Assembly: GCF_001550065.1 (NCBI RefSeq)
Contig: NZ_LRUB01000029.1
Coordinates: 62,001-126,000, forward strand
Direction: 5' to 3'
DNA from: Kordiimonas lipolytica
GTDB lineage: Bacteria > Pseudomonadota > Alphaproteobacteria > Sphingomonadales > Kordiimonadaceae
Length of the DNA: 64,000 nt
Positions 27,142 to 36,111 of this stretch are shown here, one piece after another. Made by a program: the position numbers and the translations under genes. Numbering within the stretch: position 1 is the first letter of the stretch; each line of letters opens with the position of its first letter. The notes below the pieces were generated by a model. It worked only from the letters and a program-made list of their open reading frames with translations. It was not told the origin of the DNA and searched no databases.

Positions 27142-28985
27142 CAAAAGAAAACGCCACCCTGATCATTGGCTCCTTGCCCCCGTTCCGGAGTGCGGCAGCA
27201 GCCCTTGGCCTGAGCACGGCGGAGACGCTGGCCGTCAGCCAGGATGTGACTTTCGTGATTGATGACATGGCGCCTGAACCACCTGAGGGGCTGCCGTTTG
27301 TCGTCATCCGCCTCAGGGACTTGCAGGCAAACTGGGGCACCTACCAAGGGCACCAAAGGCTTTATATTCCCGGGTCGGAAGGCGACAGCCTGTTCCCGCT
27401 GGAATTGCTGCACATGGCGCCGGGCGTGGTGATGCCTGCTACGCTGTCATTGTTTCCGCTGGCCGAATCGACCTGCCGCGCGGGCGGCACCTGGCCCGAT
27501 GCCTATTGGCGATGGCTGAAGGACAGGACTGGCCAACATGCGAGCACGCTTTATACCGCGCGGGTGCATCACCGGCGGGAATCAAAGACACAGGCCGCCA
27601 TCACCCCGGCGCTCGACCTACTGCTGTCACCCGCAACCGGGCTGATAGCTGCCAGCCCCGCCATGGCCCGCATGCTGACGGCATCCGGAATGACCCCAAA
27701 CCTGGTACTGGACCAACCGCCCGTGATCGCTGAACCGCACACCAGCGACCACAAGCCACCGGCAGTTCTATATGTCGCGCAGGAAGGTGTCGCGGCGCAG
27801 GCCTGCCGCAAGAGCCTGTCCGTCTTCGATGCATTTAAGGACGTGTCGCACCTGAGCATCCACCCGGCAGCACGACATCTTTCAGCTGCCATTGCAGAGG
27901 CTGACATCGTTGCCTTCCTGGATGGCCATGACCAAGCCTGCAGCCCAGGCCTTGCATCTGCCATTCAGGCCCAAAAGCGGATCCTTACGGCGGGCCAACC
28001 CTGGACCCGACACTTGTCGGAGGGCAGTCACATCGCCCTGCCCCACGGCAAGGCCCATGCCACGCTGGCCACCAGTGTCGCAGCCGTCCTTTCTGACAAA
28101 ATACTGGCAGCGCACCTGGCAAAGCATCAAACAACCAAAGGCGCGGACTCTGCCCATGCGCTGTCAACCTTGTTGCAGGCAACGGATATTGCGCAGGCAG
28201 ACTTGTCCCAGCCCGCAGAGGAACCCGCAAGTGCGCCAACCGAAGCCGGCCCCAAGGTAGCAGCGAACATAAAGACCGCCGCACTGATCGGCGCGGTGCC
28301 ACCGCCAGCGGTCCTCAGGGAGCTGTTACCAAGCCTTGACATTGAGCGGTCCCCGCATTTCTGCACCCCCGCCCTGGCAGCCCGGCTTGCGACACTGACC
28401 GGCGAAAAAGCTGCAAGCCTGCTGGCCAAAATCGGGTATGAGGCGCCCCTTATCCTTGATTCCGGGCACACACCCGGCAATCACCGGCAGCCAGTGACTT
28501 TCGAGAGCGTCAGGAAAGGCCTGAAAGCTCAGAAAGCCATCAGCTTCGGATGCAGCGTTGAAGGCGCGGCAGATGGCGACAGACTTCTTGAGGGCGCGGG
28601 CATCGCACCGAAACTAACCCTGCGAATCGATTTTGTTGAGACAGACAGAAACGCACCCACTGAGGGCTTCCTTCCAGACTGCGGGCTCTTTTGGCGCCAC
28701 GACACGGTCCGGCATGCTTTGCAGTGCGTGCTGGTTGTCGGCCACAGGCGTGGCTCGTTCCTCCTGAAGGCCGGGGCGCCAGACGCCCGCTATATGATTG
28801 CAGGCACGGGCGTCAGCTGCGCCATCAGCGGCGGTACGGCTGCGACGCTTTCATCCGATTCTCTCGGGCTTCTGGAATTTCGCCTGATGGCCCTTGATAA
28901 TACGGTCGGCACACCGCTTGGGTCCATTGACCTTCGAAAACAGCTTGCGCAAGCGGGCCTGATACTGGAATGGTCAGCACTATGA
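27138..28985 (+). CDS. Unrecognised protein, possibly a degenerate glycosyltransferase-like protein
   Basis: 615 residues; ATG overlaps the upstream stop by 4 bases. I do not recognise the family. It starts with a GT-B-like strand (LIIGSLPPFRSAAAALGL), then FVIDDMAP, LLSPATGLIAASPAMARMLTASGM and VLYVAQEGVAAQAC, which recall GT-B secondary structure without any clear nucleotide-sugar motif. A Pro/Ala/Glu-rich linker (QPAEEPASAPTEAGP, about 358-372) joins a second part that begins with a similar alpha/beta unit (TAALIGAVPPPAVLRELLPSL) and ends in a beta-rich tail of about 140 residues. No signal peptide or membrane segment. It sits between a GT4 gene and a small unknown gene in one operon. Confidence 0.7.
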   Translation: MTKENATLIIGSLPPFRSAAAALGLSTAETLAVSQDVTFVIDDMAPEPPEGLPFVVIRLRDLQANWGTYQGHQRLYIPGSEGDSLFPLELLHMAPGVVMPATLSLFPLAESTCRAGGTWPDAYWRWLKDRTGQHASTLYTARVHHRRESKTQAAITPALDLLLSPATGLIAASPAMARMLTASGMTPNLVLDQPPVIAEPHTSDHKPPAVLYVAQEGVAAQACRKSLSVFDAFKDVSHLSIHPAARHLSAAIAEADIVAFLDGHDQACSPGLASAIQAQKRILTAGQPWTRHLSEGSHIALPHGKAHATLATSVAAVLSDKILAAHLAKHQTTKGADSAHALSTLLQATDIAQADLSQPAEEPASAPTEAGPKVAANIKTAALIGAVPPPAVLRELLPSLDIERSPHFCTPALAARLATLTGEKAASLLAKIGYEAPLILDSGHTPGNHRQPVTFESVRKGLKAQKAISFGCSVEGAADGDRLLEGAGIAPKLTLRIDFVETDRNAPTEGFLPDCGLFWRHDTVRHALQCVLVVGHRRGSFLLKAGAPDARYMIAGTGVSCAISGGTAATLSSDSLGLLEFRLMALDNTVGTPLGSIDLRKQLAQAGLILEWSAL

Positions 28986-29572
28986 CAAAGAAATCCACAT
29001 CCAACACCCAATCCGACCTGCCGCTGAAGGGGCCGGAAAGCCGTTTTCCGAAAGCCGCTGTCGACTATATCGACGCGCTTTTGGACGTGGAGCGGATGCG
29101 GTTTGAAAAAGAACTGGCTGCACAGGGCTCCACAGGAGAGCAACCTTCCTGGCCCGCGCGGTCGCGCCAGTTGCAGCTTCTTGCTGAAGGCGATGAATTC
29201 GTGGGCTCTGGCTGGGGTAAGCTTGACCACACCAAAAAAGGCATCGGTCGTCGCTGGATGGCCCGCATCGGCACGCTCTTGCTGCCCGTAGACGCATCGG
29301 CTGGCGGAACACTCAAGCTCACAGGCACGGGATATTTGCGGCGACGCTTTGTGGACGAACTGACAGTTTGGCTGGACCATCTACCGGTTGAAGGCGTGGC
29401 TGTCAGGAAAGGCCTGAACGGCTGGACATTCGAAGGACGAGTGCCCGCACTGGCGGGGCGCCCGTTTCATATCCTGCGTTTGCAGTCAGGCGGCATTCGC
29501 CCTTTCGACAAAGGCCCGGACACGCATGCGAGCGTCGCTCTCAGTGACGTGAATTTCGTAGCGGCGGAATAA
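28982..29572 (+). CDS. Unrecognised 196-residue protein
   Basis: Start ATG 28982 overlaps the upstream stop (ATGA). A helical N-terminal segment (YIDALLDVERMRFEKELAAQG, about residues 30-50) is followed by a beta-rich domain with FVGSGWGKLDHTKKGIGRRWM and HASVALSDVNFV near the end. Hydrophobic/Gly alternation suggests a beta-sandwich, possibly glycan-binding. No signal peptide, no membrane segment, no known motif. Because it is coupled to 27138-28985, the two products may form a complex. It ends 3 bases before the convergent stop at 29576. Confidence 0.65.
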   Translation: MTKKSTSNTQSDLPLKGPESRFPKAAVDYIDALLDVERMRFEKELAAQGSTGEQPSWPARSRQLQLLAEGDEFVGSGWGKLDHTKKGIGRRWMARIGTLLLPVDASAGGTLKLTGTGYLRRRFVDELTVWLDHLPVEGVAVRKGLNGWTFEGRVPALAGRPFHILRLQSGGIRPFDKGPDTHASVALSDVNFVAAE

Positions 29573-29575
29573 GGC

Positions 29576-30730
29576 CTATATCGCCTTCTTGCCATTTCCT
29601 TTGATCAGCGCGTCTGTATAAGTCACCAGCGATCCGGCTGCGTTCACATGCAGACCAAGGCGGTCAATAAGCTCGTGGCGGAATTTGACAGCATCAGACC
29701 AAAGTCTAGGCAGTGCTTGATAGGGCTCGCGGTAGTCAGGCACAGCAAAGGCGCTTGGGGTCTTTTCTTCCAGAAAGATCGTCAGCGCCTTAAGAACCTC
29801 AACCGGCCGCTCCACCAGTTCTTCAAGCGTTACAGACCGGAAATCTTCCACCTGATTCTGCAAGAAATCCTCTAGCGCAGCTTCCTGTGTCAGCGCGTTC
29901 TGAAGCCATGCGTTGCTTTCGGCAAATCCCAGGGTTGGCGGACTGAAGTTGCTACGCTGGGCTGGTGTCATGTCCCATACGGACCGAAATCGGGAATCGT
30001 CCAACGCACCAGCGAAACCGGCCTGGGCCATCTTGTCCCGTCGCGTGAAATAGATAACCCTGGCATCATGGCGCCGTATCCAGTCCAGGAGCGTTTTCCA
30101 TCCCACCCTGCTGTTCTCAAACAAAGCCTGCATCACATCGGTGTGCAGGATCATGTCGAACACGCCGTCCTTGCGATAAAGCTTGTCGAGCAAATCCATA
30201 TATCTGGCAGCCTGGAAATCTTTCTGAAGCATCAGCCAGCTCCCCAGCGTCCGGTCAAAATATTCCCTCGGGTTGCCGAAACCGTTCTGTCGGATAATTT
30301 CGGCCAGATATTCAGTATCGGAATATGGCGCACCCAGAATCACAATAGGCCGCTTCTTTTCAGCTGCATCAATTTCCAGCTTTTGCAGCAGTTTCGGGCG
30401 TTCGAACAGGCTTTTGGGCGCCAACTCGTAGGTCAGCGAAATGACCCGTTTGCGCGGAAAGGTTTTCTGCAACCGGCGGACCAGTGCCAGTTCCCCTTCG
30501 CGGCACAGAACAAAGATCCGCTTAACCGTCTTGTCGATTGCATTATCAACCGTTTTCGGAGTTGCTGTTGCGCACAGGAAGCCATCGATCTGCTTCTCGA
30601 ACTCGCGCAACAGATCGCTATCCATCACGATCAGGGAGTTTTCCCGCAGCCCACGGAAAAAAGCTGGCCACGACCAATTTTTCGCCTGGCGCACGAAACG
30701 CTCGATCCGCACTTTCGACTGCGACTTCAT
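29576..30730 (-). CDS. Stf0-like sulfotransferase with atypical P-loop
   Basis: 384 residues. The C-terminal 250 residues resemble Stf0-type sulfotransferases: VILGAPYSDTEYLAEIIRQ, GFGNPREYFD, and RVIYFTRRDKMAQAGFAGA (3'-phosphate site, compare RRDxxxQAVS). The position that normally reads RSGST is SDTEY here, so the canonical PAPS phosphate loop is altered. The first 130 residues are an additional alpha/beta domain (LIVMDSDLLREFEKQIDGFL, RIFVLCREGELALVRRL) of unknown role. It is either an unusual sulfotransferase or an inactive one. Two bases separate it from the GT2 gene upstream. AGAGGA precedes the ATG. Confidence 0.72.
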   Translation of the reverse strand: MKSQSKVRIERFVRQAKNWSWPAFFRGLRENSLIVMDSDLLREFEKQIDGFLCATATPKTVDNAIDKTVKRIFVLCREGELALVRRLQKTFPRKRVISLTYELAPKSLFERPKLLQKLEIDAAEKKRPIVILGAPYSDTEYLAEIIRQNGFGNPREYFDRTLGSWLMLQKDFQAARYMDLLDKLYRKDGVFDMILHTDVMQALFENSRVGWKTLLDWIRRHDARVIYFTRRDKMAQAGFAGALDDSRFRSVWDMTPAQRSNFSPPTLGFAESNAWLQNALTQEAALEDFLQNQVEDFRSVTLEELVERPVEVLKALTIFLEEKTPSAFAVPDYREPYQALPRLWSDAVKFRHELIDRLGLHVNAAGSLVTYTDALIKGNGKKAI

Positions 30731-30732
30731 GG

Positions 30733-31746
30733 CTATCCTCTCGCTGTCTGTGGCAGGCTGGCATCCAGCTCCACCACCTGGGTCAGGTCATCGTCGTTGC
30801 AGCCCTTCAACATCTCTGCGGGCACATCGAAAGGCCTTTTGATCGCAGGAAAGGAAACCGAGAGCTTGGTACGGTCGCCACCACAGGCGCTGTGCCAACT
30901 GGTGAAGGCATCATAATAGGCCGCGCGATTGCCGCCCACGGCCCGCTGGTGGCTGTTGCCCTTGCGCTGCCAGTCGAACCCGGAGCCTACATCGGTGGTC
31001 AGCGACCCATCGCGCAAAAGCCCAGTATATAGGCACTGGCGAAGGTGGCGCACCCCTTTCCAGCCGAAGATTTCCTTCAACCGGCGAATATATTCCGTGT
31101 CTGCGGCAATCCGCACGGTATCGAAGAAACCAGCCTGTTCCAGAACCGGCGCGCGGCGGATCATCAGGCTGATGGCAGCCATGCGTTCTTCCGCGCCGTC
31201 AATCAGTTGCAGGGCGCCGTCTTCATCCACCCGCCGCCAGCGGCATGTGCAGGCCATCAGTCCGGAATCGTCCAGAAGCGACCCCATCTGCACCACCAGC
31301 CGGTCAGGGTCGGAATAGTCGTCGCTGTCATGGAAGGCGACGAATTCCCCGGTGGCTTTGGTCAGGCACCAGTTTTTGGACCAATAGGTGCCGTGATTGG
31401 CCGGTGAAGAAAATACCCGAAGGCGTCCATCCTCTGCGGCCATGCGCGCTAGGATGGCCGCTGTGTCGTCACTGCTGGCATCATCGATCACCATCAGCTC
31501 GAGGTTCCTGTGGCTTTGCGCCAGCACGGACCGGACAGCACGCTCGATCAGATGGCCTGTATTAAAGGCCGTCATGATCACCGTGATCTTGCGGTCGGCA
31601 GCGGCTTGCCCAAGCTTCCGGAACCGATCAGTTTCTTTCGCGTAAAGCCGCTTCCCCAAGGCCCTCAAGGGGCCATGGGCACTATCCAGCAGATACCCGA
31701 CCGGGTCCCTGCCTAGCTTGCGCATTCTGCGAATGAAAAGAGTCAT
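30733..31746 (-). CDS. GT2 family glycosyltransferase
   Basis: 337 residues. GT-A fold landmarks: ITVIMTAFNTGHLIERAVRSVLAQSHRNLELMVIDDASSDDT (about 53-94), NHGTYWSKNWCLTKATGEFVAFHDSDDYSDPDRL with the DxD-like FHDSDDY, then a helical tail. AGGAG lies upstream of the ATG. It is placed 18 bases after kpsD in the same direction, so it belongs to the kps export operon and probably helps to build the exported capsule. Donor sugar unknown. Confidence 0.88.
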   Translation of the reverse strand: MTLFIRRMRKLGRDPVGYLLDSAHGPLRALGKRLYAKETDRFRKLGQAAADRKITVIMTAFNTGHLIERAVRSVLAQSHRNLELMVIDDASSDDTAAILARMAAEDGRLRVFSSPANHGTYWSKNWCLTKATGEFVAFHDSDDYSDPDRLVVQMGSLLDDSGLMACTCRWRRVDEDGALQLIDGAEERMAAISLMIRRAPVLEQAGFFDTVRIAADTEYIRRLKEIFGWKGVRHLRQCLYTGLLRDGSLTTDVGSGFDWQRKGNSHQRAVGGNRAAYYDAFTSWHSACGGDRTKLSVSFPAIKRPFDVPAEMLKGCNDDDLTQVVELDASLPQTARG

Positions 31747-31764
31747 CGGTGTCTCCTGCCAGCT

Positions 31765-33426
31765 CTAAAGCCGCAGTACCACGCCAGCAGACAGTGCAAG
31801 CTGATAGAAGATACTGATGATATCGGATGCGATCTGGATATGCTTGGTTGCCACACGTGGCAGCACGAAAATCTCATCACCTGGGCGCATCTGCACCCGC
31901 CTGCTGTCCAGATCGCCGCTCTTCACCTTTTGGAAGCTGCCGTCACGATGCAACAACAGCACGTTGGTGTTGCGGCGCGACTGGGTAAAGCCGCCAGCCT
32001 GCTCGATATATTCCTCAACCGTGCGACCGTCCTGGAAGGCCATCGCACTTGGGAAAAGTACATCGCCATGCACCATCACAAGCTTGCTGGTGCGTGGAAT
32101 ACGGATCACATCACCAGGCTCCAAGAGGATATCGTTCACGGACGAAGCGCCCGCAAGCGCTACCTGGCCGTTCGGCTCCACATTGCGAGCGCGCTCAACC
32201 CATTTCAGGATCAGCTCTGCCTCGCTTTTTCTGAGTTCCGCTTCCTTGGCGGTGTTCGACCGGGCGGTCAGCACGCTACTTTCCAGCGCCCGGAGCTGGG
32301 CATCCAGCATTTCTTTCTGCCTGAGCTTCACGCTCTTGCGCATCAGCTGGATGGCATCACGCTGGGCGTTCTGGCCGAAGTCGATCTGGGCAATCAGGTC
32401 CCCCAGCTTGGCGCCATACGGCAGGATAAACTCACGCGCGGAATCTGTTTCGCCTTCAACGCGCACCGAAATGGTGCCGTTTGTTTTGTCTGACATCACA
32501 TGCAGCACGTCACCTGGAAATACCGGCACTTCAGCAGCTTCAGAAAGTGGGATATATTCAACTTCGGACTTGGCCTGGCTGTTGCGGCTGATGCGCACAT
32601 GGGTTGCCTGTGGCTGCGGCCGGGCGAGCCCCAGCAGTTTCCCGGCTTCGACGGTATTGGTTGCAAACTCGAACAGGTTCCTGTTCTGCACGTCACCCAG
32701 AACACCAGCCTGAGCCTTAACCGGAGCAACCACAATGGTGTCCCCGTCCGACAACTGGAACACAGGCATGACGCCAGTCAGGATAAAGTCATACAGATTG
32801 ACAGTGCGATAGACCTGGCCGCCACGCAGCACCTTGATTTCAAGGAACGAGCCACGGCGCTGGTCAACACCACCGGCCTGATCCAGGAAAAAGAGTACGC
32901 TGTCGGATGCATGACCGGCATAAAGGCCAGGCTGGTCAACAAAACCGGTGACGAAAATCTTGACTGGCTCTGCGCCGTCAAGGCTTGCGTAAACGCCCAC
33001 ATTCTTCTTGAATACGCGCTTAACCGCCTCGGTCACCACCTCATTGAGATCTTCATTCCTGACGCCCTGCACTTCAACGGGACCAACTTCCGGCAAGAAG
33101 ACATTGCCTTGCGCATCAACGATCAGGTCACCCGTGAACTCGAACCCACCCCACATCTTGAGGCTGATCTTGTCGCCTACCGCGATCTCATAGGATGGGT
33201 TGAACCCAACGAATGACTGGTTGGCAAACTGACCACCAAAAATCCAGTTTCCGAACGCTTCCTGCCGATCGATAACCTCATTGGCGCTTTCATTCACAGG
33301 CTGTGCATTTTGTGCAAGCGGCGGAGCGGCCTGTGCGAAAACCCCACTTGAGACGCCCATGAGCGCAAGGGCCGCGAGCCCAGCTTTCAGCGCTTCGACT
33401 GGCTTGTTCATCAAAGCATTAAACAT
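31765..33426 (-). CDS. kpsD: Capsule polysaccharide export outer-membrane protein, KpsD/Wza family
   Basis: 553 residues. A signal peptide is visible (LKAGLAALALMGVSSGVFAQ, cleavage after FAQ or nearby). A Poly_export domain follows (YEIAVGDKISLKMWGGFEFTGDLIVDAQGNVFLPEVGPVEV), then SLBB domains (VKIFVTGFVDQPGLYAGHASDSVLFFLDQAGGV; MVHGDVLFPSAMAFQDGRTVEEYIEQAGGF), with a coiled-coil stretch around 370-420. Start ATG 33426 has GGGAG at good spacing and overlaps the kpsE stop by 8 bases. It forms the periplasmic/outer-membrane conduit with KpsE for capsule chains delivered by KpsMT. Confidence 0.92.
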   Translation of the reverse strand: MFNALMNKPVEALKAGLAALALMGVSSGVFAQAAPPLAQNAQPVNESANEVIDRQEAFGNWIFGGQFANQSFVGFNPSYEIAVGDKISLKMWGGFEFTGDLIVDAQGNVFLPEVGPVEVQGVRNEDLNEVVTEAVKRVFKKNVGVYASLDGAEPVKIFVTGFVDQPGLYAGHASDSVLFFLDQAGGVDQRRGSFLEIKVLRGGQVYRTVNLYDFILTGVMPVFQLSDGDTIVVAPVKAQAGVLGDVQNRNLFEFATNTVEAGKLLGLARPQPQATHVRISRNSQAKSEVEYIPLSEAAEVPVFPGDVLHVMSDKTNGTISVRVEGETDSAREFILPYGAKLGDLIAQIDFGQNAQRDAIQLMRKSVKLRQKEMLDAQLRALESSVLTARSNTAKEAELRKSEAELILKWVERARNVEPNGQVALAGASSVNDILLEPGDVIRIPRTSKLVMVHGDVLFPSAMAFQDGRTVEEYIEQAGGFTQSRRNTNVLLLHRDGSFQKVKSGDLDSRRVQMRPGDEIFVLPRVATKHIQIASDIISIFYQLALSAGVVLRL

Positions 33427-34615
33427 CGCGGTGCTCCCGAATGGTTGCGAGTGTCATGGTGACAATCCCGTAGGCCAGGCTCAACAAGACGAAGAGCGTG
33501 ATCAGATTATATAGTTTTCGTGGCGCAAGCGCCTCATCAGGCAGCTTCGGCGCCTGCAACACCACCAGATGCTTCAGCTTGTGATAGCTGTCCACCCGCG
33601 CCTGTTCCAAGCCCTGAAGAGCAACCTGATAAAGCTTGGTGGCGAATTCGAATTCCAGCTTCATCTGCTCAAAGCGGGCATTCACATCATTGATTGCGTC
33701 TGTGTCCTGGTTGGCAATCTTCTTGCGTTCTTCATCCAGCTGCGCCTGCACGCTGTCAATCCGGCTCTGGACCGACACCAACTGGGGAGCGCTGCTATTC
33801 AGGTAGCTTGAAAGCACTTTCTTCTCGGTCTCCAGCTCCACCAGGCGGCGTTCCAGCTCGTTCACAACAGACTGCAGGGCCGCGCCAGAGGCGGCTGGGT
33901 CCAGAAGCTGGTTCTCATTCTGGAACGTCAGCATCCTGTCCCGGGCCTCATTCACCCGGTCGCGGGCATTTTCCAGTTCACTGCTCACGAACTTGATTTC
34001 TTCCGTGGCTATCTTCTGGCTGACGCTGTTGATGAAGCGTTCTGATTCAGTGAGGATCGCACCCACCATTCGTTGGGAATATTCCGGCGAGAATGCCTCG
34101 CCTGAAACAGTCAAAATCCCGGACTCCGGGTCGATGGAAACATGGACCTTGCCGCGGTAATAGCTCAGGAACTCCTCTTCCGTCGGTTCGCTGCCGAGCC
34201 GGGCGATCATGTCCCACTGGCTATCGATGAAATGGTCTTTCAGGGCAATTTCACTGTTGAGGTACCGCATCATATCCGATGAATGGATATAGGACTTGAG
34301 CAGCAAAGCATCGCGCGCCTCGCTGCCGCCGCCTGCCAGAAGCGACAGTTGCGTCAGCGCGCCGGCACCATTTTTGGTGGATTTCACATAGAGCTGGGCT
34401 TCGGTGATATAGCGGTCAGACGCAAACAGGCCATAATATACCGCTGCCAGAAACGTGATCACCAGCACCCACCGGTAGCTGCCGAAATTGACCGTCGCCG
34501 AGCGGACATCCGTGTACGCAACCGACAGCTTGCCTTGCTGCTGTGTGACCAGGTCTTTACGCTGGTCCAGGCGCCTGGATACTGCGCCCCTTAGTTTTTC
34601 CAAAATCTGTTTCAT
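33419..34615 (-). CDS. kpsE: Capsule export inner-membrane protein, KpsE family
   Basis: 398 residues. Transmembrane segments near each end (about 48-66, WVLVITFLAAVYYGLFASD; about 366-386, LITLFVLLSLAYGIVTMTL) flank a long periplasmic coiled coil (about 200-345). This is the polysaccharide co-polymerase-like layout of KpsE, which links the ABC transporter to the outer-membrane KpsD. The coiled coil has ELENARDRVNEARDRMLTFQNENQLLDPAA, common to this family. GGGGAAG precedes the ATG. It overlaps kpsD, and kpsT ends 23 bases before its start region, in the same operon. Confidence 0.92.
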   Translation of the reverse strand: MKQILEKLRGAVSRRLDQRKDLVTQQQGKLSVAYTDVRSATVNFGSYRWVLVITFLAAVYYGLFASDRYITEAQLYVKSTKNGAGALTQLSLLAGGGSEARDALLLKSYIHSSDMMRYLNSEIALKDHFIDSQWDMIARLGSEPTEEEFLSYYRGKVHVSIDPESGILTVSGEAFSPEYSQRMVGAILTESERFINSVSQKIATEEIKFVSSELENARDRVNEARDRMLTFQNENQLLDPAASGAALQSVVNELERRLVELETEKKVLSSYLNSSAPQLVSVQSRIDSVQAQLDEERKKIANQDTDAINDVNARFEQMKLEFEFATKLYQVALQGLEQARVDSYHKLKHLVVLQAPKLPDEALAPRKLYNLITLFVLLSLAYGIVTMTLATIREHRDV

Positions 34616-34638
34616 GCTTCCCCGAGCAACCGCTAACC

Positions 34639-35289
34639 CTATAGGCTTTGGTATCTAAAAATGGCGCGGTCCACACTTTCGTAAAATTCCGCCCGACCAT
34701 ATGCAAGCAAAATTGCGGCATTACAATGCTTTCTGATCGTGCTCATATTGTGTGAAACCAGAATGATATTTGCGTTTTCGCGTTTTTCTGAAATGGCCTT
34801 TTCGCACTTTTTCCGGAACCCTTCATCCCCCACCGACATGATCTCGTCGATCAGATAGGTATCGAAGTCGAAGCCCATGGAAACTGCGAAGGAGTATTTG
34901 GACCGCATCCCGCTTGAATAGCTGTTGACCGGCAACTCATACATGTCGCCAAGTTCACTGAATTCCTTGACGAAGTCCTCGATTTCACCGGTGCCGCGCA
35001 CACCATGTATCCGGCAGATAAAGCGCACATTCTCGCGCCCAGTCATATTGCCCTGAAATCCGCTGGAGAGCGCCAGCGGCCAGGAAATAAACCGATCAGA
35101 CCGGATGCGCCCGGATGACGGAAAATCGATCCCGCCGATTAGCCGCAGCAGTGTGGATTTGCCCGCCCCGTTCACGCCCAGCATGGCCACGTCGCGGTCA
35201 TCCGGAATATCGATATTCAGGTTCTTCAGCGCGTATTTCGGGCCAAAACGCGTAGGATAATATTTTGATACATTCTCAAGCCGGATCAT
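34639..35289 (-). CDS. kpsT: Capsule polysaccharide ABC transporter ATPase
   Basis: 216 residues from ATG 35289, which overlaps the kpsM stop (ATGA). Walker A GVNGAGKSTLLRLIGG at about 40-55, signature region YSSGMRSKYSFAVSMGFDFDTYLIDEIMSVGDEGF containing the degenerate signature and Walker B. The size and the SSGM(R/K)S-K signature are typical of KpsT-like ATPases of group 2 capsules rather than O-antigen Wzt, which are longer. It drives KpsM-mediated export of lipid-linked capsule chains. Confidence 0.94.
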   Translation of the reverse strand: MIRLENVSKYYPTRFGPKYALKNLNIDIPDDRDVAMLGVNGAGKSTLLRLIGGIDFPSSGRIRSDRFISWPLALSSGFQGNMTGRENVRFICRIHGVRGTGEIEDFVKEFSELGDMYELPVNSYSSGMRSKYSFAVSMGFDFDTYLIDEIMSVGDEGFRKKCEKAISEKRENANIILVSHNMSTIRKHCNAAILLAYGRAEFYESVDRAIFRYQSL

Positions 35290-36068
35290 TGCGCCAGTAT
35301 CCTCTGCCAGGACAGCCGGTAGCTTGAGATAGCCAGGGCCATGGCGCCAATCGCCCAAAGGAACAGGTAGAAACCGTCTGCGACTGGGCTCTCATAAACC
35401 GGGAACCAGGCTTCGCGGATCAGCTCCATCGCATGCACGAGCGGATTCCAGGCCAATATGCTGCGATAGGGTTCCGGGATGATGGTCATCGGAAAGAACA
35501 CCGCTGATGTGAACAGCAGCGGCATCTGGATCATGTTGATGACTTTCTCGATCTCGCGCGCGAACTGGGACACCACACAAGCCAGGATGCCAACTGAAGC
35601 CGCAAAGAGCCACAAGATGGCACACCAGCCCAGGAGCAACAGCGGGTCACGTGGCGTTGCATCAAAGCCAAACCAGTAGAGTCCCAGGCCCATCAGCACG
35701 CCCACAACAAGGAACAGGCAACCTTCAAGGAAGCTATGGGCCAGAAAGATATCAAACAGCCTGACCTGCCGGAAGCCCATCAGCCCGCGAGCGCCGGCAA
35801 GCGCCGACATATTCCGCCGCATGGTCAGTTGCCATAGAATCTTGAACGGCAGAAAGCCCGCAAAAACGAAAATGGGTGGCGCAACATAGCCGAATTCGCC
35901 CCGGCCACGCAGGCCAAAAAGGATGATGAACATGACCATCATCAAGAGGGGCTCGAGCACCAGCCAGATGTTACCAAACGTGTAGGAGCTGAACCTGGCG
36001 TTCATCTCCCTCACGAGAATGGCAAAGATAACATCCTTCTGGATGGAAAATGCGGAACGGGCCCTCAT
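35286..36068 (-). CDS. kpsM: Capsule polysaccharide ABC transporter permease
   Basis: 260 residues of the ABC-2 permease type with about six membrane helices: LVLEPLLMMVMFIILFGLRG, PPIFVFAGFLPFKILW, FLVVGVLMGLGLYWFGF, LLLLGWCAILWLFAASVGILAC, MPLLFTSAVFFPMTIIPEPY and FYLFLWAIGAMALAISSY. The LAWNPLVHAMELIREAWFP motif near the C-terminus is characteristic of KpsM/Wzm proteins. It forms the inner-membrane channel with KpsT. It lies 43 bases downstream of kpsF in the same direction. Confidence 0.94.
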   Translation of the reverse strand: MRARSAFSIQKDVIFAILVREMNARFSSYTFGNIWLVLEPLLMMVMFIILFGLRGRGEFGYVAPPIFVFAGFLPFKILWQLTMRRNMSALAGARGLMGFRQVRLFDIFLAHSFLEGCLFLVVGVLMGLGLYWFGFDATPRDPLLLLGWCAILWLFAASVGILACVVSQFAREIEKVINMIQMPLLFTSAVFFPMTIIPEPYRSILAWNPLVHAMELIREAWFPVYESPVADGFYLFLWAIGAMALAISSYRLSWQRILAQ

Positions 36069-36111
36069 GCGCCGGCTCTATCTCCTGTCGAGCGCCTGTG
36101 GCATCTGCCGC

